A stretch of DNA of 64,000 bases, from positions 62,001-126,000 of the forward strand of contig CAYPHY010000001.1 in NCBI GenBank assembly GCA_964410625.1, given 5' to 3'. Every line of letters starts with the position of its first letter. Position 1 is the first letter of the stretch. The notes under the pieces are model-generated. The model was not told where the DNA came from. It did not search any database and worked only from the letters and a program-made list of their open reading frames with translations. Below, one piece after another: positions 1-8,564 of the stretch. A program made the translations under genes and the position numbers. This DNA comes from CAYPHY01 sp964410625. GTDB taxonomy: Bacteria > Chloroflexota > Anaerolineae > Promineifilales > Promineifilaceae.

Positions 1-402
1 ACAAATTGCACCTTTGCTCCCTATTGGGCGGGAGCGAGCTTTGGCGTTGCTAAGGAACAGATTGACGCATTCACCATCATCCTCGAAGAGCCTGTGCCAA
101 CTGTGACCCCAACCAGTGAGCCATCACCAACAGCCACTGATACGCCGACGGCGACGCCAACCGATGAGCCATCGCCAACAGCCACTGATACGCCGACGGC
201 GACGCCAACCGACGAGCCATCACCGACGGCTACCGATACGCCGACGGCGACGCCAACTGACGAGCCATCACCGACGGCCACCGATACGCCGACGGCGACG
301 CCAACTGACGAGCCATCACCAACGGCCACTGATACACCAACAGTCACCCCCACTGATGAGCCATCGCCGACGGCTGAGCCAACGGAGACACCTACACCAT
401 AG
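1..402 (+). CDS. C-terminal end of a secreted or surface protein with a PT-repeat tail (partial)
   Basis: The reading frame is open from base 1 to a TAG at 400-402, so the start lies outside the window. About 35 ordinary residues are followed by a tail of near-identical 16-residue units rich in Pro, Thr, Asp, Glu and Ser (PTDEPSPTATDTPTAT). Such low-complexity PT tails are common at the C-termini of exported Chloroflexota proteins, where they act as wall-spanning or glycosylated stalks. That role is inferred. No transmembrane anchor or sorting motif follows the repeats. The missing N-terminal domain would decide the function, so none is assigned. Confidence 0.7.
   Translation, partial: TNCTFAPYWAGASFGVAKEQIDAFTIILEEPVPTVTPTSEPSPTATDTPTATPTDEPSPTATDTPTATPTDEPSPTATDTPTATPTDEPSPTATDTPTATPTDEPSPTATDTPTVTPTDEPSPTAEPTETPTP
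106..396 (+). repeat. 48-bp coding tandem repeat (minisatellite)
   Basis: Five full 48-bp units (106-153, 154-201, 202-249, 250-297, 298-345) and a sixth diverging one encode the PT-repeat tail. Units differ mainly at third codon positions, for example gat/gac and aca/acg, so the amino-acid sequence is kept while the DNA drifts. The array is in frame and could vary in copy number between strains. Confidence 0.85.
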
Positions 403-484
403 CGATAGCGATTTGAGGCGTCCTATAGTTGTGTGGCGGTCTAAATGTGGGACATTTATGTTGGCGGCTGGCCGCCACGGTCGT

Positions 485-1909
485 TCAGTATGCACCATCC
501 CGGCGCAAAAGATGGGGGATGGTTTGGAGCAGAATTTGCAGGTCGAGGGCCAGCGACCAGTTCTCGATGTAGTAGATGTCGAGCAGGCATAGTTCGTCGA
601 ATGTCAGGTCGGATCGGCCGCTCACCTGCCATATCCCCGTCATCCCCCCCGTCACCGCCAGCCGCTGCATGTGCCAGGGCTTATAGAGGGCGACTTCTTC
701 GGGCAGTGGCGGCCGCGGCCCCACCAAACTCATTTGCCCTAAGAAGACATTCAACAGTTGCGGCAGCTCATCCAGGCTGGAGCGGCGCAGGAAACGGCCG
801 CTGCGCGTCCGGCGCGGGTCATCTTTGATCTTAAATAGTGGGCCATCAGCCTCATTCATCTCTTGTAGGGACTCTTTTTGTTCATCCGCCCCGACGATCA
901 TCGAACGAAATTTGATCATCTTAAACAGCTTGCCATCCCGGCCGACACGCGGCGAGGCATAGAAGACGGGTCCAGGAGAATCGAGCTTGATCGCTATGGC
1001 AATAAGCAGCATCAATATGGCTGCCGGAATCGTTAAGAGCGTTAAAATAAACAGGTCCATCAGCCGCTTTGCCATCTCTCCGCTGGGGGTCAGACGGCCG
1101 GAGGTGAGCACGTCGCGGGCGCTGAGCATCGGGATACCGGCCATGTTGGTAAATTCCACCCGGCTCAAGTTCAGTTGCAGCAGATCAGGGACGACGCTGG
1201 CGCGTACTCCATAGGTTTGGCAGGTGCGGAGCAGGCTGAGAATTTGCTGGTGCATTTCGCCGGGGAGGGCGATGAAGACGGCATCGGCCGCGCCTTTGCG
1301 CAATTCAGCGGGCAGGTCGCGGAGATTGCCTAGATGGGGGATGCGGCCGAGGCCGATGTTGTTTTCGCCCGTGCCATCATCGAGATAGCCGATGGCGCGA
1401 TAGCCGAGGTCAGGGCGGGCCAGCAAGGTGCGGATGACGCCGCGACCCGCTTCGCCGGAGCCGACGACCAGGACGTGATCAACGGCAATGCCCTGTTGAT
1501 ACAACATGTGCAAAATCCAGCGGCGGAGGAGCCGGGCAACCCCCAGGATGATGACGATAAATAGTAAGGCCCAAAAGAGCATGAGCCGTGAGAAAGGGGA
1601 GGGCTGCAGGAAGAAGGTCACGGCCGTCATCAGTGTGAGCCCCGCCGCCGTAGCCGAAATGATCCGCGACACCTCTTCCAACCAGGTTTCCCCCCGCCGC
1701 CGTTGCCAGACCCGGCTATAGTTGAAGGTTAGGGCCAGCAGAAAGGTGAGGATCACCTGCTGCCCTAAATAATCTTCGTATGGGTCGGAATAGGTGACCG
1801 GCAAAAACCATTGCAGGCGATAGCGGACGAAGTAGGCCAGCGCAAAAGCCAGGTTGATCAGCACCAGATCGCTGATGATGGTTAGGGCGCGGACGGCGCG
1901 GCCGTTCAT
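485..1909 (-). CDS. Polyprenyl-phosphate sugar-1-phosphate transferase (exopolysaccharide priming enzyme)
   Basis: Expected to transfer a sugar phosphate from a nucleotide sugar to undecaprenyl phosphate, the first membrane step of exopolysaccharide or O-unit synthesis. The 474-residue protein has N-terminal membrane segments (about 8-30, 50-62, 84-100, 108-125), a CoA-binding-like nucleotide fold starting at VLVVGSGEAG (146-155), another membrane segment (about 290-308) and the C-terminal bacterial sugar transferase domain with KFRSM (343-347), DELPQ (380-384) and VGPRPPLP (396-403). A longer open frame reaches 2257, but that part only overlaps the upstream glycosyltransferase. The ATG at 1909 overlaps the glycosyltransferase stop as ATGA, which implies translational coupling. 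The sugar specificity cannot be read. Confidence 0.9.
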   Translation of the reverse strand: MNGRAVRALTIISDLVLINLAFALAYFVRYRLQWFLPVTYSDPYEDYLGQQVILTFLLALTFNYSRVWQRRRGETWLEEVSRIISATAAGLTLMTAVTFFLQPSPFSRLMLFWALLFIVIILGVARLLRRWILHMLYQQGIAVDHVLVVGSGEAGRGVIRTLLARPDLGYRAIGYLDDGTGENNIGLGRIPHLGNLRDLPAELRKGAADAVFIALPGEMHQQILSLLRTCQTYGVRASVVPDLLQLNLSRVEFTNMAGIPMLSARDVLTSGRLTPSGEMAKRLMDLFILTLLTIPAAILMLLIAIAIKLDSPGPVFYASPRVGRDGKLFKMIKFRSMIVGADEQKESLQEMNEADGPLFKIKDDPRRTRSGRFLRRSSLDELPQLLNVFLGQMSLVGPRPPLPEEVALYKPWHMQRLAVTGGMTGIWQVSGRSDLTFDELCLLDIYYIENWSLALDLQILLQTIPHLLRRDGAY

Positions 1910-3126
1910 ACTTCCTCGTCCCCCTGAAGCGCTGACTTGCGGCCGGTCAAAACTTGCTGGTAAACGGCAGCCGTTTCCATGCCAGCCCTGGCCCAGGAAA
2001 AGCGGGCGGCTTGCTGCAAGCCGCGTTCGCGCATCTCGGCCGCCACCTGTGGCTGGTCCAGCACGGTTGCCAATTGGTCGGCCAGCTCTGCCACATCGTC
2101 CGGGGCGAAGTAGCGGGCCGCTTCTCCACCCGCTTCCGGCAGTGAAGACGTAGCGGCGGCTACAACCGGCGTGCCGCAAGCCATCGCTTCCAAGATCGGC
2201 AGGCCAAACCCCTCGTAGACGGAGGGTAAGACCAGCAATTCGGCCGCGTTGTACCACAAAGGCAACTGCTCATCCTCTACATAGCCGGGGAAGTAGAGTT
2301 GCTTCTCCAGCCCCAAGCGCGTCACCTGACGAAATATATCGTCGTAGAGCCAGCCTTTGCCGCCAACCAAAACGAGATGGAGATTAGGACGGCCGAGCCG
2401 CGCCAACGCCTCTAGCAACACGGGGATATTTTTACGCGGCTGCAATGTGCCGACGTGGAGGATGAAACGCGGCGGTAGGTTGGCTTGCTGGCGAAAGGCG
2501 TGGATGTCGGCCGTCGCTAAAGGACGGTAGATAGGGTCTACCCCTGGTTGAACGGCTGTTATTTTATGTAAAGGTATGTTGAAGACGCGGTGAATGTCCT
2601 GGCGGCTGGCTTCGGAAATGGCGATCACCTGCTGCGCCTGGTTGACCGAGCGGCGAGTCTGGGCGGTCAGGTAGCGTCGCTGCCAGCCTGGGAAACGCTC
2701 TGGGAAGTGGATGAAGCTTAGATCGTAGACGGTGACGACCGTTGGGCAAGGGGCAACCAGCGGTGTGACAAAGGCCATGCTGTGCAGCAGATCAATCCTC
2801 TGCCGTTGGGCGAGCAGCGGCCAGGCTAGTTGCTCCCAGAGAATACGCACCAGGCGGCGCTCCGTCGGCCAGCGGCTGTGGACCAGGGACATATTTGGCG
2901 GCAATTCGGCCGCTTCCGCCCATCGGGTAAATACCCGGTACTCCATATCCGTCGTCTGCGGCAGATGGCGTAGCACCTGGGCGATGTACTGGTGAATACC
3001 GGCGCGACGATAGCCTGCCTCGCCGGAGAGGAGATGGGCGTTGATGCCAATTTTGTTGGGCGCGGCCGTCTGGCAAGCGTTTACCTTCCGGCTCTGGTCT
3101 CCCATTGAGTTCTTCCCTTTTGCCAT
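1906..3126 (-). CDS. Glycosyltransferase family 4 (GT-B fold)
   Basis: A 406-residue cytoplasmic retaining glycosyltransferase. The C-terminal half carries the donor-binding motif SVYEGFGLPILEAMACGTPV, the EX7E signature of GT4 enzymes, and the linker region carries GTLQPRKN. The N-terminal Rossmann half includes VVTVYDLSFIHFPERFP. ATG at 3126 gives the full length, and a second ATG eight codons in is also possible. It ends in a 4-bp overlap with the priming transferase gene, so the two probably act in turn on the same lipid-linked glycan. Donor and acceptor are unknown. A related gene lies at 27127-28275. Confidence 0.88.
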   Translation of the reverse strand: MAKGKNSMGDQSRKVNACQTAAPNKIGINAHLLSGEAGYRRAGIHQYIAQVLRHLPQTTDMEYRVFTRWAEAAELPPNMSLVHSRWPTERRLVRILWEQLAWPLLAQRQRIDLLHSMAFVTPLVAPCPTVVTVYDLSFIHFPERFPGWQRRYLTAQTRRSVNQAQQVIAISEASRQDIHRVFNIPLHKITAVQPGVDPIYRPLATADIHAFRQQANLPPRFILHVGTLQPRKNIPVLLEALARLGRPNLHLVLVGGKGWLYDDIFRQVTRLGLEKQLYFPGYVEDEQLPLWYNAAELLVLPSVYEGFGLPILEAMACGTPVVAAATSSLPEAGGEAARYFAPDDVAELADQLATVLDQPQVAAEMRERGLQQAARFSWARAGMETAAVYQQVLTGRKSALQGDEEV

Positions 3127-3148
3127 TCGTGTGGTTGATAACCGCAGA

Positions 3149-3252
3149 ACTTACGCATTTTTGACACGAATAACACGAATTTCACGAAAATAGATAGCAA
3201 AATTCGTGTTATTCGTGCCATTCGTGTCAAAAGAGTTCTGAGCTGCGTAAAT
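3149..3252. repeat. Intergenic inverted-repeat element, ACTTACGCA family, copy 1
   Basis: The element begins ACTTACGCA and ends TGCGTAAAT. Inside are two arms of tandem CACGAAT/ATTCGTG words that face each other around a short A-rich centre (TTTTTGACACGAATAACACG against the complementary arm ending ATTCGTGTCAAAA). The whole could fold into a long imperfect hairpin. Related copies lie at 12183-12275, 18707-18826 and 19996-20098. No transposase is present, so it resembles a MITE or REP-type element. Confidence 0.75.
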
Positions 3253-3347
3253 CCAAAACCGGTTAGATGACTGCTGATTATAGCCGAACTTGCCAATTTG
3301 AGTTCAGCGAACGTAACCTTTTCTCATTAAGCATGGTCAAAGCGTCA

Positions 3348-4082
3348 TTATTTTCGGCCGATAGCCAGCACCGTTAACCCAAAGGGGAGGTTATAGCGCG
3401 ATAGCCAGCGGGCTTCCGCTTTTAAGCAGTTTGCCAGCAGCGCATCTTGCCAGGACGGATTGAGTTGTACATCGGAGGAAGGTGGGTGGTCAGGGAATAG
3501 TTGTTCGCTCAATCGCTTGATGAGTGCCAACGGAAATAGCAGTGTGTTGACATAACTAATTTTCTCAATGGCAAAATGTTGGCTGGATAACGCTTGTTCC
3601 ACCTCCTGGCGGTTGAAGCGGCGGGCGGTGTGGATGATAGTATCGTGGCCGCTGCGCAGCCAGTTGTAGGCGGGAAGACGCAGAAAGAGACGGCCGCCCG
3701 GCTTCAACACACGATAAAACTCGGCCAGTGCCGACCGGTAATCGCCGACGGCGCGATGGTATAGCACATCAAACGAGGTCACCAGGTCAAAGTGATTCGC
3801 CGGAAAAGGTAACTGGGTCACGGTTGATTGTGCCAGACGGGAGAGGTTTTGTTGGCGGCCGAAATCGAGTGCCAAGGCGGATAGGTCGCAGCCAGTGACG
3901 CGGCCGAGTCGTGCCAGGTTGGTCATTGCCCCACCTGTGCCACAACCGGCGTCGAGAATTTCCAGATCGTCGCGACCTGGATAAAGCACGGCCAGCAATG
4001 TCATGGTGATGTGGGTCATCCCCACATACCACCAATGCCGCTTCTCAACCGCAAAGATGGTTCGATATTCCCCCGGTTCCAC
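3348..4082 (-). CDS. Class I SAM-dependent methyltransferase
   Basis: A 244-residue protein with motif I LDAGCGTGGA (about 43-52), an acidic residue at the end of strand 2 (GCDLS), the LPFPANHFDLVTSFDVLYH region typical of motif II, and VLKPGGRLFLRLPA after it. This is the Methyltransf_11 layout. Its place between glycosyltransferase and acyltransferase genes suggests action on a glycan or lipid, but substrate cannot be inferred from sequence. The N-terminal HWWYVGM segment is common in methyltransferases found near glycan loci. It is 9 bp downstream of the acyltransferase gene on the same strand, so the two are likely cotranscribed. Confidence 0.85.
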   Translation of the reverse strand: MEPGEYRTIFAVEKRHWWYVGMTHITMTLLAVLYPGRDDLEILDAGCGTGGAMTNLARLGRVTGCDLSALALDFGRQQNLSRLAQSTVTQLPFPANHFDLVTSFDVLYHRAVGDYRSALAEFYRVLKPGGRLFLRLPAYNWLRSGHDTIIHTARRFNRQEVEQALSSQHFAIEKISYVNTLLFPLALIKRLSEQLFPDHPPSSDVQLNPSWQDALLANCLKAEARWLSRYNLPFGLTVLAIGRK

Positions 4083-4091
4083 AACAATCGC

Positions 4092-4859
4092 TCAGGCCGA
4101 TGCCTGCTCCGGCTGTACCGGTGAATCTGGCGAGGTCTGTGTGGGCGGCAGTGATGCGGGAAGGGTGATGTTGTCAAAGGCGGGTTGCTCAGCCAGAAGC
4201 TCCAGCAAGCGGGGATGATCAGCATACACCCCACGATATTTGGGCGGGAGCATATAGGCAATCTGGCACATCATCTCGTCCGTCCAGAATTGCAGATATT
4301 CATCCCGTTTCTGGCGACCTTTTGGCGGCAATGTGAAGGGTTTGCCGACGCGAATGTAGATATCTACTCGCTGCAAACGGCGCAACCGTTTTTTGACCAC
4401 GCGATCCTCGGTCCCCCAAACGGCAAGGGGAACCACGGGCAGACCTGTTTTGGACGCCAGATAAGCGGCCCCAGGTTTGCCAGGAAGCAGCGCCTCGGTT
4501 GGGCTGCGCGTTCCTTCCAGGGCAATAGCCAGCACTCCCCCTTCTTGCAAACGCTTATAGACAGCACGAAGGGCGTGGAAGTCGGCCTCGAAGCGATTGA
4601 GCCAGATGCCATCGATCTTGCGGGCGAAGTAACGCCAGATGGCGTATTTTCGATACTTTTCGGCGATCAGCAGGATCATGTCGTCACGGTCGGGCAAGAT
4701 GATCGCCAGAAAGGCTTCGAGGCGGCCGAGGTGGTTGGTGGCGATGATGCAGCCATTAGGAGGGAATTCAAGGCTCCCTTCGATATGAACACGGGCGATA
4801 ACGCGCAAAATAGCGCGAGCGATGAAGCGGATAATGACTAAGAAGGTGTGTTTGCTCAT
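4092..4859 (-). CDS. 1-acyl-glycerol-phosphate acyltransferase-like protein (PlsC family)
   Basis: About 255 residues from the ATG at 4859. A longer frame to 4976 overlaps the GxxExxY remnant and lacks family similarity. An N-terminal hydrophobic segment precedes the acyltransferase domain. Motif I reads NHLGRLEAF (residues 42-50), and motif III is the canonical EGTRSP with a following helix; VVPLAVWG fits motif IV. In known PlsC enzymes motif I is NHX4D, where the Asp supports the catalytic His. Here the Asp position (residue 48) is Glu. The protein may still be active with altered geometry, or the acceptor may differ. It lies directly upstream of the methyltransferase gene. Confidence 0.8.
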   Translation of the reverse strand: MSKHTFLVIIRFIARAILRVIARVHIEGSLEFPPNGCIIATNHLGRLEAFLAIILPDRDDMILLIAEKYRKYAIWRYFARKIDGIWLNRFEADFHALRAVYKRLQEGGVLAIALEGTRSPTEALLPGKPGAAYLASKTGLPVVPLAVWGTEDRVVKKRLRRLQRVDIYIRVGKPFTLPPKGRQKRDEYLQFWTDEMMCQIAYMLPPKYRGVYADHPRLLELLAEQPAFDNITLPASLPPTQTSPDSPVQPEQASA

Positions 4860-4914
4860 AAAAATGACAACAGCGGATATAAGTAATAAACGGATAAGTT
4901 TGTGCTCGCTACTT

Positions 4915-5221
4915 TCATGCTGTACGAACAAAGTGAGTTTGAAGCCTGGTGTCATGGAAATTAGCCAGCAGGCCAAGGCGGCAATTAAGTTGTTTTAACC
5001 TTGCTCGGAGTAATTTTTTCATTGCCTCAGTTACTTCTTGTACTGCGATTGTAGCCAATAATATGTCGCTGTCTATGCAGATGACACGAGCTTCTTGTTT
5101 GCCAAGATGGTGGTTTTGATAAATAACCGGTAATTCCTTGATATATTCAAACCCTATCCGTTGTAGTTTTTCTTGGTAACAAATGTAGTATCCCCATCCT
5201 CGCTTCTTCAACCTTCTCTCG
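4915..5221 (-). pseudogene. 5'-truncated GxxExxY (PDDEXK_3) protein remnant
   Basis: The frame encodes the family core: a degenerate first motif (GWGYYICYQEKL where intact proteins have GPGLLESVYEECL), then LPVIYQNHHLGKQEARVICI, a VTEAMKKLLRARLKQLN helix and the diagnostic LGLLANFHDTRLQTHFVR ending. The usual N-terminus of about 30 residues is missing. The open frame continues upstream only inside the 3' end of the acylase gene. The best available start is a TTG within that overlap. The first-motif Glu is lost too (ICYQE). I read it as a decaying fragment. GxxExxY proteins are small PD-(D/E)XK-fold proteins of uncertain role. Confidence 0.65.
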
Positions 5222-7600
5222 TGAGAACAACAACGGAAAGTAACGGCCGTCCCGCCATTCGTTGATCCGGTCCTGATAATGGGGGCTGGCCGGTTGGCCT
5301 GATTGTCCGCCGGGAAGGGCTGCCAGGCAAGCATCCCACTTGCCCACGTCCATGATCAGGCGGCAACTGGCGATAATCGTCACCGGTTCGGGCGGGAAGT
5401 GGGGTGAAAGGTCGCTTTGGTTCACCGTGAAACCATCTCCGGCCGCCGGAACGCTCAGTGGCTTCCACCAGCGGCCGATCCCCGGCACGCGCGTCATCTG
5501 GTGCTGGAAGACGACACGATGGAAATGCCCCCATTGCCAGCGCTCCGGATCATTGCCCCGTTCACGGCGCAACACCTCAATGATTTTTTGCAGCGCAGGC
5601 AAGAGCAACGGCCGCACATCCCCCACCCAATCCGGCACACTCGCGCCCGCCTCTAGCCAACGCATCGCCACCTCATAGGCGATTTCGTAAAAAGGCATCA
5701 GCGGAAAACCGGCTTGTAACTCGTCTTGGACGAGCAACTCGGCGGCAATGGTCGCGCCCAACGCTTGCTGGATGGCAGCATGGGTGAAGTGGGTTAACAG
5801 CCCAAAGTAAAGCGTGGCAGAAACACTATCCGGTCGCATCTCCAGATTCCAATTTTGTAATCGCGCCACTGCCCATGCTGTATCGGCCGTTGCTGGGGCG
5901 GCAGTGGCCAGAGGCGGTAAGGCGGAAGCCAGAAAGCGTTGCGCCATAATGGATACGATGTCGTTTTGGATGCGGCCGTGGTCGGCCAGATCGAGGCCAA
6001 ACGGCATCGCTGCTTCCAGCAACTGGCGAATACGCCGCACGCGATAGTCGGGCAGCCACTCGCTGGTTAGTAGATAAGGGTATTGGTCTCCGGCAACATA
6101 GTTGTTGGCTGTTGCCACATACCCTTCGGCCGGGTTCTGGCAAGCGGGCAACTCCTCAAAGGGGATCCAGCCTTTCCACTCATACTCATCGTTCCAGCCA
6201 GGGACCGGCAGGAGGCCGTCGCCCCGCTTGCGGCGCGGCACGCAGCCGGGCATGGTATAGCCGATCTTCCCCGCTGTGTCGGCATAGACCACGTTTTGGC
6301 TGGCAAAGCTCCAGTAGCGCAACGCTTCGTGGAAGGAATCCCCGTCCGTCGCGCGGTTGGTCTCCAGGACGGTGCGGAGATGGTCCCCCTTTTCGTAACA
6401 ACTCCAACGCAAGGAGAGGTCGGCCTGTTGTGCCGGAAGCAGGTCGGAAAAGACCGGGCCGTGCCGTGTATAGCGCACAGTTTCATCCAGGGGCTTGCGC
6501 CCCCGCACGCGAATCCTTTCCGTCACTATCTCCGCCGCTCGCCATTCGCCGTTCACTTCATACAAAGTGCGATCTTGGGGATGGAAACGTTCGATGTAGA
6601 TGTCCTGGACATCGGGAAAGGCGTTGGTCACGCCCCAGGCCACATGTTCGTTGTGGCCGATGACAATGCCGGGGACGCCAGGGAGTGAAAAGCCCGCCAC
6701 ATGATAACCCGCGCCACAGAGATGGGTGGCATACCACATCGCCGGAAAGACGGGAGGCAGATGCGGGTCATTGGCCAGATGCGGCCGTCCCGAGCGCGTA
6801 TGTTCGCCACTAACCACCCAATTGTTGCTGCCAACACCCCGTCCTACCGGCAGTACACCCAGGGGGAGGTGGGTATGTGCCTGGCGAAAGCTGTCGAGCA
6901 AGGCGGCCGCCAGTCGCTGGCCGACCTGGGCAGCGGGTAAGGTGGTGGCGTAATCGTTGTCACAGGCGGGGGTCAATGCGACCGCCCTCTCCGCCCCTAA
7001 CGCTTCGATCAGGAAGGAGCGCAGCAGTTCCGATTCCCAATTGACCGATAAGCCCCAGGCGAGGACGATCCCCCAGGCGGCCGAATCAAGCATTCCCCAG
7101 GGTTCCGGGTGGTAGGCGAGGAGCGCGAACTCGGCCGGTAATCGCCCCTGAGCGATAAAGGCGTTGAGCCCGGCGGAAAAGGCGGACAGTGTGTCTCGCG
7201 TCAGTGCGCTGCTCCCCTCGACTTGGGCCAGCGCCGCACGCGGCCAGCCGAGATAGCGGGCAAAGCGGTCAAAATCAAGCCCCATTGTGCCGGTGATCTC
7301 GCTGAGACGGCCAAGCCCCACGCGGCGGTTGATATCCATCTGGAACAGCCGGTCTTGTGCCTGGACGTACCCCTGGGCAAAGAAGAGGTCATGCTCCGTC
7401 TGGGCATAGATATGGGGGACGCCCCAGCGGTCGCGGATGATTTCCACCGGACGTTGTAAGCCATCTACTGATAGCTTGCCGGAAGTTGGTGGCAACGCCC
7501 GGCGCAATAAACGGTGTTGGGCGAGTGTGAGCGCGGCCGTTGCCCCGGCCAGCAGCCCAGTCACCCCTAGCCAGCGATTAGACAGGTTCCTTGAAGTCAT
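5147..7600 (-). CDS. Penicillin-amidase family acylase (Ntn hydrolase precursor)
   Basis: An 817-residue precursor of the penicillin G/V acylase and quorum-signal acylase family, normally exported and self-cleaved into two chains. A membrane or signal segment (about 10-32) is followed by the alpha-chain region (VEIIRDRWGVPHIYA, AQGYVQAQDRLFQMD). The predicted autocatalytic site is Gly257-Ser258 in GRGVGSNNWVVSG, with Ser258 as the N-terminal nucleophile. NDPHLPP and the VAWGVTNAFPDVQDIYIE region follow as in the family. The ATG at 7600 overlaps the upstream methyltransferase by 23 bp. The 3' end runs into the GxxExxY remnant, giving a slightly irregular C-terminus. The substrate amide is unknown. 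Confidence 0.9.
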   Translation of the reverse strand: MTSRNLSNRWLGVTGLLAGATAALTLAQHRLLRRALPPTSGKLSVDGLQRPVEIIRDRWGVPHIYAQTEHDLFFAQGYVQAQDRLFQMDINRRVGLGRLSEITGTMGLDFDRFARYLGWPRAALAQVEGSSALTRDTLSAFSAGLNAFIAQGRLPAEFALLAYHPEPWGMLDSAAWGIVLAWGLSVNWESELLRSFLIEALGAERAVALTPACDNDYATTLPAAQVGQRLAAALLDSFRQAHTHLPLGVLPVGRGVGSNNWVVSGEHTRSGRPHLANDPHLPPVFPAMWYATHLCGAGYHVAGFSLPGVPGIVIGHNEHVAWGVTNAFPDVQDIYIERFHPQDRTLYEVNGEWRAAEIVTERIRVRGRKPLDETVRYTRHGPVFSDLLPAQQADLSLRWSCYEKGDHLRTVLETNRATDGDSFHEALRYWSFASQNVVYADTAGKIGYTMPGCVPRRKRGDGLLPVPGWNDEYEWKGWIPFEELPACQNPAEGYVATANNYVAGDQYPYLLTSEWLPDYRVRRIRQLLEAAMPFGLDLADHGRIQNDIVSIMAQRFLASALPPLATAAPATADTAWAVARLQNWNLEMRPDSVSATLYFGLLTHFTHAAIQQALGATIAAELLVQDELQAGFPLMPFYEIAYEVAMRWLEAGASVPDWVGDVRPLLLPALQKIIEVLRRERGNDPERWQWGHFHRVVFQHQMTRVPGIGRWWKPLSVPAAGDGFTVNQSDLSPHFPPEPVTIIASCRLIMDVGKWDACLAALPGGQSGQPASPHYQDRINEWRDGRYFPLLFSREKVEEARMGILHLLPRKTTTDRV

Positions 7601-8507
7601 AAAGTCTGTTTTCGACGCGCCAGGCACGGCCGCAAGTGGGATTTGAACAGGCCAGATAATCTTGCTTGTCCCCCTCGTCATCCAATGGGGTTTTGCAAAC
7701 GGGGCAGGCGAAAAACGAGCCTGGGGATGCTGCCACTCCTTGCTGCTGGTGGCTATGGCGGCTGTGGACAAAGACGCTAGGCGAAAGCTGCCACCAATCG
7801 CCCGTTTTTTGCGCCAGACTGTCGGCGGCAACCAGGAGACCGGTGGGGAGCGCCTTTTTCAGCGGCTCAAAGCGAAAGTGGGAGACCGTCAGCCGTTTGC
7901 GTGGGGCGAACCCGGCCTGTTGTAGCTGTTCGCTGATCCAGTGCGGGTGAAAATCGAAGTTGAGCGCAGCAAATTCGACCGGCTCCGGCGCAAAAGGGGA
8001 CCAGGATTGGCGGCCGAGCCAATAACGCGCCATCGCCTTCAAGTTATGCTTGTTGGCAAATTCCAGCACATAGTCGGCGCTCGGCCGGGCAATGCGGGAC
8101 AGTTCGCGGAAGAGGGCGGGGACATCGGCCGCGTGGTGGAGGGTGCGTACCTGCACCAGCGTGGAGAACAGGCTATCCACAAAGGGCATGGCGTACCAAT
8201 TGCCGGAAACGAAGCGGAAACGGGGGTCATCGCCGATGTGGTGGCGGGCTTCGCGCAGCAGCGAACGGGAGTAATCAAAGAGGACGATCCGCTGATAGCC
8301 GCTGAATTCGTTTGCCAGACGGCCGAAACCCGCGCCAATATCAATCAACGTGTCACCCGTTGGCGGCAACAAGCGGCGCAAAGCAACCCGTTCCGCGCGA
8401 TCTTCATAATCGCGATTTTGGTTCTCCCAAAAGCGAGTACGGTAGTCCGAGCCTTCGTAATCACATACGGGCGGTAAATTCGACTGAGTCCTTTCCATAT
8501 TACCCAA
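7578..8507 (-). CDS. SAM-dependent methyltransferase with C-terminal zinc-ribbon-like segment
   Basis: A 309-residue protein. Residues about 45-175 form a class I methyltransferase domain: LIDIGAGFGRLANEF (motif I), VLFDYS, MPFVDSLFSTLVQVRTLHH. The C-terminal 45 residues carry CPVC and CSNPTCGRAW, a Trm112-like four-cysteine knuckle that may bind zinc or a partner. Such a two-part build is seen in uncharacterised Chloroflexota methyltransferases. It overlaps the acylase start by 23 bp and is the first gene of the leftward block, so its promoter should lie in 8508-8560. The substrate is unknown. Two ATGs three codons apart are possible starts. Confidence 0.82.
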   Translation of the reverse strand: MGNMERTQSNLPPVCDYEGSDYRTRFWENQNRDYEDRAERVALRRLLPPTGDTLIDIGAGFGRLANEFSGYQRIVLFDYSRSLLREARHHIGDDPRFRFVSGNWYAMPFVDSLFSTLVQVRTLHHAADVPALFRELSRIARPSADYVLEFANKHNLKAMARYWLGRQSWSPFAPEPVEFAALNFDFHPHWISEQLQQAGFAPRKRLTVSHFRFEPLKKALPTGLLVAADSLAQKTGDWWQLSPSVFVHSRHSHQQQGVAASPGSFFACPVCKTPLDDEGDKQDYLACSNPTCGRAWRVENRLYDFKEPV

Positions 8508-8555
8508 ATGGTAGCAACTTCGCGCCCCAACGCAAGGCGTCGGCCGAAAATTTTG

Positions 8556-8564
8556 TGCTATAAT
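8556..8564 (+). promoter_or_regulatory. Putative extended -10 promoter
   Basis: TG-C-TATAAT (8556-8564) is a perfect -10 hexamer with the extended TG. Transcription would begin near 8571, inside the adjoining perfect inverted repeat, and run toward the NYN-LOTUS gene with a leader of about 145 nt. No good -35 is seen, as expected for extended -10 promoters. Confidence 0.5.

Noticed and set aside
106..396. CRISPR-like array
   Set aside because: The units are continuous 48-bp coding repeats without unique spacers.
1910..2257. N-terminal extension of the sugar-phosphate transferase
   Set aside because: The extra 116 codons lie entirely inside the upstream glycosyltransferase in another frame and show no family similarity. 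The ATGA overlap at 1906-1909 gives a natural start.
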